In this document: positions 6,128 to 9,641 of the stretch, one piece after another
Layout: each line of letters opens with the position of its first letter
How positions within the stretch are numbered: position 1 is the stretch's first letter
Source: an uncultured Veillonella sp.
Lineage (GTDB): Bacteria > Bacillota > Negativicutes > Veillonellales > Veillonellaceae
NCBI RefSeq assembly: GCF_937981445.1
Contig: NZ_CALJON010000054.1
Span: 1 to 9,641, forward strand
DNA length: 9,641 bases
Direction of reading: 5' to 3'
Notes under the pieces: model-generated
Database searches by the model: none
The model's input: the letters and a program-made list of their open reading frames with translations, nothing else
Told to the model about the DNA's origin: nothing
Position numbers and translations under genes: made by a program

Positions 6128-6156
6128 TTGCTATTTAATCTATTTTACGTTATAAT
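6128..6156 (+). promoter_or_regulatory. rpsF-ssb-rpsR operon promoter
   Basis: TTGCTA (6128-6133), a 17-bp spacer and a perfect TATAAT (6151-6156) form a strong vegetative promoter. The start would be near 6163, giving a leader of about 73 nt. Confidence 0.8.
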
Positions 6157-6180
6157 AGTGAAGCTTATTGATGGTAAGCG

Positions 6181-6226
6181 CTTCCTACCCCTATGGAAGA
6201 TAGGGGCATTAGTCCGAAAGAGGAGG
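6181..6226 (+). promoter_or_regulatory. S6:S18 autoregulatory leader (rpsF leader RNA)
   Basis: Just before rpsF, CCCCTAT (6188-6194) and ATAGGGG (6200-6206) form a hairpin with a GGAAG loop. CTTCCT (6181-6186) can pair with AGGAGG (6221-6226), the rpsF Shine-Dalgarno. The side of the internal loop between them carries CCG (6214-6216). A hairpin plus an internal loop with CCG just upstream of rpsF is the known S6:S18-binding motif, where the protein pair represses its own mRNA. The assignment rests on this layout, not on a model search. CTTCC can also pair with the GGAAG loop, an alternative fold that frees the Shine-Dalgarno. Confidence 0.65.
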
Positions 6227-6235
6227 TGATTTTGT

Positions 6236-6520
6236 ATGAACAAATACGAAGTCATGGTGATTGTGAAACCAGCCGAAGAAGAAGCAACTAACGCTGTCAT
6301 TGAAAAAATTGAGGCTTTAATTGCACGTGTAGGCGGCACAGTAGAAAAGGTAGATCGTTGGGGCAAGCGTCGTCTTGCTTACGCAGTGAAAAAATTCACT
6401 GACGGTTTCTACGTATTGATTAACTTTGAAGCAGATCCTGCTGAAATTAAAGAAATCGATCGTGTATTAAAAATCAACGATGAAGTCCTTAAACACCTAA
6501 TTGTTAAACACGGCAAATAA
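6236..6520 (+). CDS. rpsF: 30S ribosomal protein S6
   Basis: The 94-residue bacterial S6, a central-domain protein of the small subunit that binds 16S rRNA together with S18. The N-terminus MNKYEVMVIVKP is the first beta strand of its ferredoxin-like fold. VDRWGKRRLAYAVKKFTDGFYVLINFEA (39-66) is the highly conserved core, and the end DEVLKHLIVKHGK is typical. Start ATG 6236 follows AGGAGGTGAT (6221-6230), a near-perfect anti-16S match. It is the first gene of rpsF-ssb-rpsR and probably the point of S6:S18 feedback through the leader. Confidence 0.98.
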   Translation: MNKYEVMVIVKPAEEEATNAVIEKIEALIARVGGTVEKVDRWGKRRLAYAVKKFTDGFYVLINFEADPAEIKEIDRVLKINDEVLKHLIVKHGK

Positions 6521-6538
6521 GCCCTAGGAGGTTTAACT

Positions 6539-6940
6539 ATGAATTCAGTACAAATCTTAGGTAATTTAGCACGTGATCCCGAAATTCGCTATACAAAAAC
6601 TGGTCGTCCAGTTGCTACATTTACTGTAGCTGCGACAAATACTTATTTCGATAGCAATACAAATGAAACTAAAGAGCAAACTGCTTTTGTTAACTGTGTT
6701 GCTTGGGGTAAGTTGGGAGAGGCGGCAGGTAACCTTCGCAAAGGGAGCCGTTGCTTCGTGGAAGGTCGTATAAATACCCGTTCGTATGAAACTGCGGATG
6801 GTCAAAAACGATATGTTACTGAAGTTGTGGCCAACTTTGTGGGCCAAGCATTAGACACTCAAAACACTGAAAGCTTCGGTGGCGAGTCTTCTAATTTTGA
6901 TAACTTTGGTGGCGGAAACGAAGAAAACATTCCGTTCTAG
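6539..6940 (+). CDS. ssb: Single-stranded DNA-binding protein
   Basis: A 133-residue SSB that coats single-stranded DNA in replication, recombination and repair, usually as a tetramer. The OB fold covers about 1-105: MNSVQILGNLARDPEIRYT, then VATFTVAATN, FVNCVAWGKLGE with the stacking Trp at 56, KGSRCFVEGRINTRSY, and KRYVTEVVA. A Gly/Asn/Phe-rich linker (about 106-127) leads to the tip EENIPF, the partner-binding tail (consensus DDDIPF, here less acidic). It lies 18 nt after rpsF with its own AGGAGG (6526-6531). Its place between S6 and S18 marks it as the housekeeping SSB rather than a mobile-element copy. Confidence 0.97.
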   Translation: MNSVQILGNLARDPEIRYTKTGRPVATFTVAATNTYFDSNTNETKEQTAFVNCVAWGKLGEAAGNLRKGSRCFVEGRINTRSYETADGQKRYVTEVVANFVGQALDTQNTESFGGESSNFDNFGGGNEENIPF

Positions 6941-6979
6941 TGTTTAGGACTCCTACTAATTCGAAAAGGAGGATTCACA

Positions 6980-7210
6980 ATGAGAAGAGATAGAGGCAGA
7001 AAGCCAAGAAGAAAAGTATGTAACTTCTGCGTTGATCATGTAGATCAAATCGACTATAAAGATATTGCTAAACTTCGTCGTTTTACGACTGAACGCGGCA
7101 AAATTCTTCCTCGCCGTATTTCTGGCACTTGTGCAAAACATCAACGTAAATTGACACTTGCTATTAAACGCGCTCGTGCAATTGCGTTATTGCCATTCAC
7201 AGCAGAATAA
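6980..7210 (+). CDS. rpsR: 30S ribosomal protein S18
   Basis: The 76-residue S18, partner of S6 in the 30S platform. It has the basic N-terminus MRRDRGRKPRRK and the core IDYKDIAKLRRFTTERGKILPRRISGTCAKHQRKLTLAIKRAR. Cys14, Cys17, Cys51 and His54 make this a zinc-ribbon-type S18 (the 'C+' form). Genomes with such forms may carry a zinc-free paralog elsewhere, which cannot be checked here. Start ATG 6980 follows AAAAGGAGGA (6964-6973), 39 nt after ssb. It is the last gene of the operon, with the terminator 16 nt after the stop. Confidence 0.98.
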   Translation: MRRDRGRKPRRKVCNFCVDHVDQIDYKDIAKLRRFTTERGKILPRRISGTCAKHQRKLTLAIKRARAIALLPFTAE

Positions 7211-7226
7211 TTGCAGAAGCATGTAA

Positions 7227-7255
7227 AACCCAGTAACCACCGTGGTTACTGGGTT
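7227..7255 (+). terminator. Intrinsic terminator of rpsF-ssb-rpsR
   Basis: AACCCAGTAACC (7227-7238), loop ACCGT and GGTTACTGGGTT (7244-7255) form a perfect 12-bp stem, followed by CTTTTATTTTAT. Unlike the other terminators in the window it is a simple short-loop hairpin. Confidence 0.92.
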
Positions 7256-7352
7256 CTTTTATTTTATAAAATGAGTTAAAAGGGATAAAATTAAAAGCCT
7301 ACATACAAGAAAGTCGTATCGTATTATAATATATATATCTACATAAATTTAT

Positions 7353-7407
7353 ATACTTCATATACTTCATATGCTTTATATGTTTTATATAAGGTTATAA
7401 GCTTTAT
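7353..7407. repeat. Degenerate 9-bp tandem repeat
   Basis: ATACTTCAT occurs twice exactly (7353-7361, 7362-7370), followed by ATGCTTTAT, ATGTTTTAT, a 10-nt variant ATAAGGTTAT, and AAGCTTTAT. The period is clear even though the copies drift. Confidence 0.6.
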
Positions 7408-7506
7408 AATTTTTTAGTCAATTTCATATAACATATAATATATTGAAATTTGTTGACTTTATTAATTTTAATCAGCAGTTAGTATGTGATTTGTATTGTT
7501 TAATCG

Positions 7507-7546
7507 TTAATATTTATAGTTAATATTTAATGCTTAATTTTTAATA
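7507..7546. repeat. Degenerate 13-14-bp tandem repeat upstream of sulfurtransferase gene
   Basis: GTTAATATTTATA (7506-7518), GTTAATATTTAAT (7519-7531) and GCTTAATTTTTAAT (about 7532-7545) run consecutively and end about 20 bp before the ribosome binding site. They overlap the only weak -10 candidate for the gene. Confidence 0.5.
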
Positions 7547-7576
7547 CTTAGGATGTAATGTGTGTAGGAGGCTTGT

Positions 7577-8398
7577 ATGAAAAACTTTATAACACCTAAC
7601 GAATTAGTAAAACAACAGGCAGATGTGGTTGTTCTTGATGTGCGTGGCAGTGAAGCTTATGGCAAAGGGCATATTAAAGGTGCATTCCCTATTAATTTAG
7701 ACACCGATTTGTCTGGAGTGGTGGAAGAACATGGAGGTCGTCATCCACTTCCTAATATGGATGAATTTGCTAAGAAGATGGAAACCTTTGGTATCAATAA
7801 AGATACACCAGTTGTTATTTGTGATGAGTGGATTTTCTTAGCCGGCCGTTTATGGTGGATGCTCCGTTATATTGGTGTATCAAATGTTAGGGTCTTATTG
7901 GGTGGTATAGCCCGTTGGGTTAAAGAAGGTCATGAGCTTGTTGTAGAAAATAGTACCTTACCAACTGCGCCAGATGTATTGGAATATAGATTTCAACCTC
8001 ATATGCTCATGAGTCGCGCTGAAGTGTTGGGCAGTAGTGAAAGTGGCAGTCATATTATCATTGATGCTCGTGCAGAGGAACGTTATGAGGGCGCTGTTGT
8101 AGATACTTTTGATGGCATGACAGGGCATATTCCTACAGCGGTTAATTACTTCTGGGCGCATTGCTATACGGAAGATGGCGTGAAAAGTAATGAAGAATTA
8201 CAAAATATGTTTAAAGACCTTTTGACAGTAGATAAGCCGATTGTTGCTTATTGTGGTTCAGGGATTACGGCTTGTTTATTAATGCTTTGTATGGATGAAG
8301 TAGGGATTGATTCGGCTTTATATGTAGGTAGTTCCAGTGATTGGGTTACTTATGATAATTTCCCTATTAAAACGGGCTGCGAATATATTGGTAAATAA
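7577..8398 (+). CDS. Sulfurtransferase with tandem rhodanese domains (3-mercaptopyruvate type)
   Basis: A 273-residue cytosolic sulfurtransferase that moves sulfane sulfur from a donor to a thiol or cyanide through a persulfide on its catalytic cysteine. The N-terminal rhodanese domain (about 5-122: LDVRGSEAYGKGHIKGA...RLWWMLRYIGVSNVRVLLGGIARW) is the non-catalytic half. The C-terminal domain (about 140-270) has DARAEERYEG (163-172), GHIPTA (183-188) and the active-site loop CGSGITA with Cys226. CG[S/T]GVTA is the loop of 3-mercaptopyruvate sulfurtransferases, while thiosulfate enzymes have CRKGVTA, so the SseA/MST side is favoured. The usual GSWSEW is GSSSDW here (251-256). ATG 7577 follows AGGAGG. 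lysR follows 58 bp after the stop on the same strand. Confidence 0.9.
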   Translation: MKNFITPNELVKQQADVVVLDVRGSEAYGKGHIKGAFPINLDTDLSGVVEEHGGRHPLPNMDEFAKKMETFGINKDTPVVICDEWIFLAGRLWWMLRYIGVSNVRVLLGGIARWVKEGHELVVENSTLPTAPDVLEYRFQPHMLMSRAEVLGSSESGSHIIIDARAEERYEGAVVDTFDGMTGHIPTAVNYFWAHCYTEDGVKSNEELQNMFKDLLTVDKPIVAYCGSGITACLLMLCMDEVGIDSALYVGSSSDWVTYDNFPIKTGCEYIGK

Positions 8399-8440
8399 TT
8401 GTAAATAGCTGTAAATACTTGTAAATAGTTGTAAATAAGC
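8391..8440. repeat. Five 10-bp tandem repeats between sulfurtransferase gene and lysR
   Basis: GTAAATAATT, GTAAATAGCT, GTAAATACTT, GTAAATAGTT and GTAAATAAGC occupy 8391-8440 with no gaps. The first seven bases of every unit are identical. The first unit contains the last lysine codon and the TAA stop of the sulfurtransferase gene; the last ends just before the lysR ribosome binding site. The AAA tracts recur every 10 bp, about one helical turn, so the DNA may be bent. Confidence 0.9.
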
Positions 8441-8456
8441 AGAGGAGATGAGTACC

Positions 8457-9350
8457 TTGCGAATTGATACGGAGCATATGAAATATTTTCTTGCTGTTGT
8501 AAAATATAAAAGTTTTACTAAAGCAGCAGAACAGTTGTATATATCGCAACCAGCTATTAGTCGCAAGGTAAGTCAACTAGAGAAACAACTCGAAGTGGAG
8601 TTGATTGATCGAAGTAAGCGAGACTTTGCGCTAACCTTAGCAGGGGAACGATTTAAAATTCTATTTAAAGAATATATAAATGAATTAGAGATTTTACAAA
8701 ATCAATTTAAAGCCAATCGAAAAGAAGTTATAAAGTTTGGAATTTTTCATGGTTGGAATATACCAAATACATTGCAATCCTATATAAAAGAGTTTCACAC
8801 CGCCTATCCTCAAGTAGATGTAGTGCTTAGTAGTGTAGATGTAAGTGGGCTACGTCAAGGATTAAGGGATGATACATATGAATTTATTATTGGTGTAGAT
8901 AAAATGCTACCCTCAGAAGAGCGGCTCCATAAGTGTCTTATAAAAGAATTACATCGAGTGGCAGTATTTCATAAAACGAATCCCTTAGCAGAGGAAGACA
9001 CTGTAACTTTTCAGAAGTTGGCATTGCAGACCTGCTATTTATTTAGAGATCATTTAATGCCTTTGAATGAAATTGTAGAACAGCCTATCTTTAAAAATAG
9101 GCGTATGAAACCTAAGGTTGTTATGATGGATAATTTAGATTCGGTCATTACGGCACTAGCTTGTGGTTATGGGTTTACTGTACTTGATGACTTACATCAT
9201 ATTGTAGAGAATCAATCGTTTAAACATATTCAGTTACCGGAAACAGAGTGCATGTATTTGGCTTACAAAGAGAATAAAGTAATGGATTACTATACAAAAC
9301 AATTTTTAGAACATATGCCTAGTTTACAGGAAGAAATGTTCTCTAAGTGA
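8457..9350 (+). CDS. LysR-family transcriptional regulator
   Basis: A LysR-type activator/repressor of 297 residues from the chosen start. The N-terminal winged helix-turn-helix is canonical: HMKYFLAVVKYKSFTKAAEQ (7-26), LYISQPAISRKVSQLEKQL (27-45), then LIDRSKRDFALTLAGERF. The linker helix follows, and from about 88 comes a divergent effector-binding domain (VIKFGIFHGWNIPNTL...YPQVDVVLSSVD...YEFIIGVD). TTG 8457 is preferred because the only good ribosome binding site, GAGGAG (8442-8447), directly abuts the in-frame ATG at 8448 but is well spaced for the TTG. If ATG 8448 is used the protein is 300 residues. The same-strand sulfurtransferase gene upstream may be its target, but LysR genes often control divergent neighbours and none is present here. 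The effector is unknown. No terminator is seen before the rRNA promoters. Confidence 0.88.
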   Translation: MRIDTEHMKYFLAVVKYKSFTKAAEQLYISQPAISRKVSQLEKQLEVELIDRSKRDFALTLAGERFKILFKEYINELEILQNQFKANRKEVIKFGIFHGWNIPNTLQSYIKEFHTAYPQVDVVLSSVDVSGLRQGLRDDTYEFIIGVDKMLPSEERLHKCLIKELHRVAVFHKTNPLAEEDTVTFQKLALQTCYLFRDHLMPLNEIVEQPIFKNRRMKPKVVMMDNLDSVITALACGYGFTVLDDLHHIVENQSFKHIQLPETECMYLAYKENKVMDYYTKQFLEHMPSLQEEMFSK

Positions 9351-9390
9351 AGACAATTGTGTTAATTAATAAAATAGTAAAATATTTGTA

Positions 9391-9429
9391 AAAAAAGTCC
9401 TTGACGGGAATGTAGAAAAAAGGTATTAT
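9391..9429 (+). promoter_or_regulatory. rRNA operon promoter P1
   Basis: TTGACG (9401-9406), a 17-bp spacer and TATTAT (9424-9429), with an A6 tract just upstream (9391-9396) that could act as an UP element. The start would be near 9436. A long inverted repeat (9397-9410 and 9438-9453) brackets the promoter core. Confidence 0.8.
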
Positions 9430-9494
9430 AGTTCATGTTCCCGTTGAAAGGACATTTTAAGTCGACTGATTCGCTTTAAAAATTAGGTTGAATT

Positions 9495-9510
9495 AAAAAA
9501 GTTCTTGAGG
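9495..9510 (+). promoter_or_regulatory. Promoter-like remnant between P1 and P2
   Basis: AAAAAAGTTCTTGA (9495-9508) followed by GG repeats the A-tract and -35 of P1 and P2. The position 17 bp downstream reads GACATT, so there is no -10. It is probably a decayed promoter or an added upstream element for P2. Confidence 0.55.
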
Positions 9511-9515
9511 GAATG

Positions 9516-9554
9516 AAAAAAGTGCTTGACATTAAATGGCTAACGCGATATAAT
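9516..9554 (+). promoter_or_regulatory. rRNA operon promoter P2
   Basis: A perfect TTGACA (9526-9531), a 17-bp spacer and a perfect TATAAT (9549-9554), with A6 upstream (9516-9521). The predicted start near 9561 is a G, which would fit growth-rate control through GTP level as known for Bacillus rRNA promoters; that part is inference. Confidence 0.9.
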
Positions 9555-9560
9555 GATTAA

Positions 9561-9641
9561 GCTGTCGCAAACAAGTGGTAACACAAAAGCGACATCAGAT
9601 CTTTGAAAACTGAACAATGTAAGGTAATCATTTCAAACGAA
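9561..9641 (+). other. 16S rRNA leader (5' part of rrn transcript)
   Basis: The transcribed leader begins here and continues past the right edge; the mature 16S 5' end is not in the window. TGTCGC (9563-9568) pairs with GCGACA (9589-9594) in a small hairpin. Next comes ATCTTTGAAAACTGAAC (9599-9615), which matches the boxA-type antitermination sequence common in Bacillota rRNA leaders. Together with the tandem strong promoters this identifies an rRNA operon. Confidence 0.8.

Larger units (their letters stand above)
5740..6235. other. 496-bp divergent intergenic region between ddh and rpsF
   Basis: From left to right it holds AT-rich DNA that must carry the ddh promoter (no convincing hexamer pair found), an inverted repeat at 5854-5873, a rightward promoter-like pair at 5873-5901, three 14-bp repeats at 5978-6019, the strong rpsF promoter at 6128-6156, and the S6:S18-type leader. 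I find no coding sequence in it. Confidence 0.6.
7256..7576. other. About 320-bp AT-rich region upstream of the sulfurtransferase gene
   Basis: No coding sequence is seen. It contains a 9-bp-period repeat (7353-7407), a TTGACT (7453-7458) without a -10 at the right distance, a weak promoter pair TTGTAT (7491-7496)/TATAGT (7515-7520) with an 18-bp spacer, and a 13-14-bp-period repeat (7507-7546) just before the gene. Confidence 0.5.

Noticed and set aside
6145..7144. Minus-strand open frames opposite rpsF, ssb and rpsR
   Set aside because: All are shadows of strongly conserved ribosomal-operon genes and lack start signals.
7453..7458. TTGACT as the -35 of the sulfurtransferase gene
   Set aside because: No acceptable -10 lies 16-18 bp downstream; the nearest TAGTAT is 21 bp away.
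8391..8440. CRISPR-like array
   Set aside because: The repeats are 10 bp with no unique spacers and there are no cas genes.
8318..8576. Two overlapping minus-strand open frames of 69-82 codons with a repetitive YLQLFT pattern
   Set aside because: The repetition comes from the 10-bp DNA repeats at 8391-8440, and the frames cover the end of the sulfurtransferase gene and the start of lysR.
3043..9326. Nearly identical 17-mer (AACATATGCCTAG[C/T]TTA) at the 3' ends of the Crp-type gene (3043-3059) and lysR (9310-9326), both encoding HMPSL
   Set aside because: One 17-base match with a mismatch is within chance expectation for AT-rich DNA over this length, and the proteins are otherwise unrelated.
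9351..9400. Terminator after lysR
   Set aside because: Only a short ACAATTGT palindrome (9353-9360) is present, with no stem followed by a T-run.

Overview
The window looks like ordinary chromosome of a low-GC Bacillota. Intergenic DNA is very AT-rich, strong AGGAGG-type ribosome binding sites precede most genes, sigma-A-like promoters are clear, and rpsF-ssb-rpsR are in the order typical of the phylum. The gene mix (meso-diaminopimelate dehydrogenase, YchF, a DUF3298 secreted protein, a Crp/Fnr regulator) would fit a Negativicute such as Veillonella. That genus is my recollection, not something the sequence proves. I see no phage, transposon, CRISPR or defence genes.

Left part (1-3290). A minus-strand MalY/PatB-type aminotransferase starts at 94 and runs off the left edge. 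A secreted protein with an RsiV-like DUF3298 domain (378-1262, +) faces a minus-strand NADPH-dependent FMN reductase/flavodoxin-fold protein (1597-2259). Between their 3' ends lies a long nested hairpin that should terminate both. The flavoprotein shares a 128-bp divergent promoter region with a Crp/Fnr-family regulator (2388-3065, +). The regulator converges on ychF, with another nested bidirectional terminator between them.

Middle part (3294-7260). ychF (3294-4400, -) and ddh (4765-5739, -) are separate transcription units. Between them are a nested hairpin terminator and a second, slightly diverged copy of the last 13 or so codons of ddh, which looks like a scar of gene replacement or duplication. 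A 496-bp gap then leads to the rpsF-ssb-rpsR operon (+). That operon has a near-consensus promoter, a leader that fits the S6:S18 autoregulatory RNA and pairs with the rpsF Shine-Dalgarno, and a strong simple terminator.

Right part (7260-9641). A two-domain 3-mercaptopyruvate/thiosulfate sulfurtransferase (7577-8398, +) is followed 58 bp later by a LysR regulator (+). The gap consists almost wholly of five exact-length 10-bp repeats that begin inside the sulfurtransferase stop region. After lysR come two strong tandem promoters with 17-bp spacers, a third promoter-like remnant, and a boxA-like leader. This is the control region of an rRNA operon whose 16S gene must start just beyond the right edge.

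No undescribed multi-gene system is apparent. The more unusual material is non-coding: the ddh 3' duplication, the repeat-built rRNA promoter region with an inverted repeat around P1, the 10-bp repeats between the sulfurtransferase and lysR, and several short-period AT-rich repeats in intergenic DNA.
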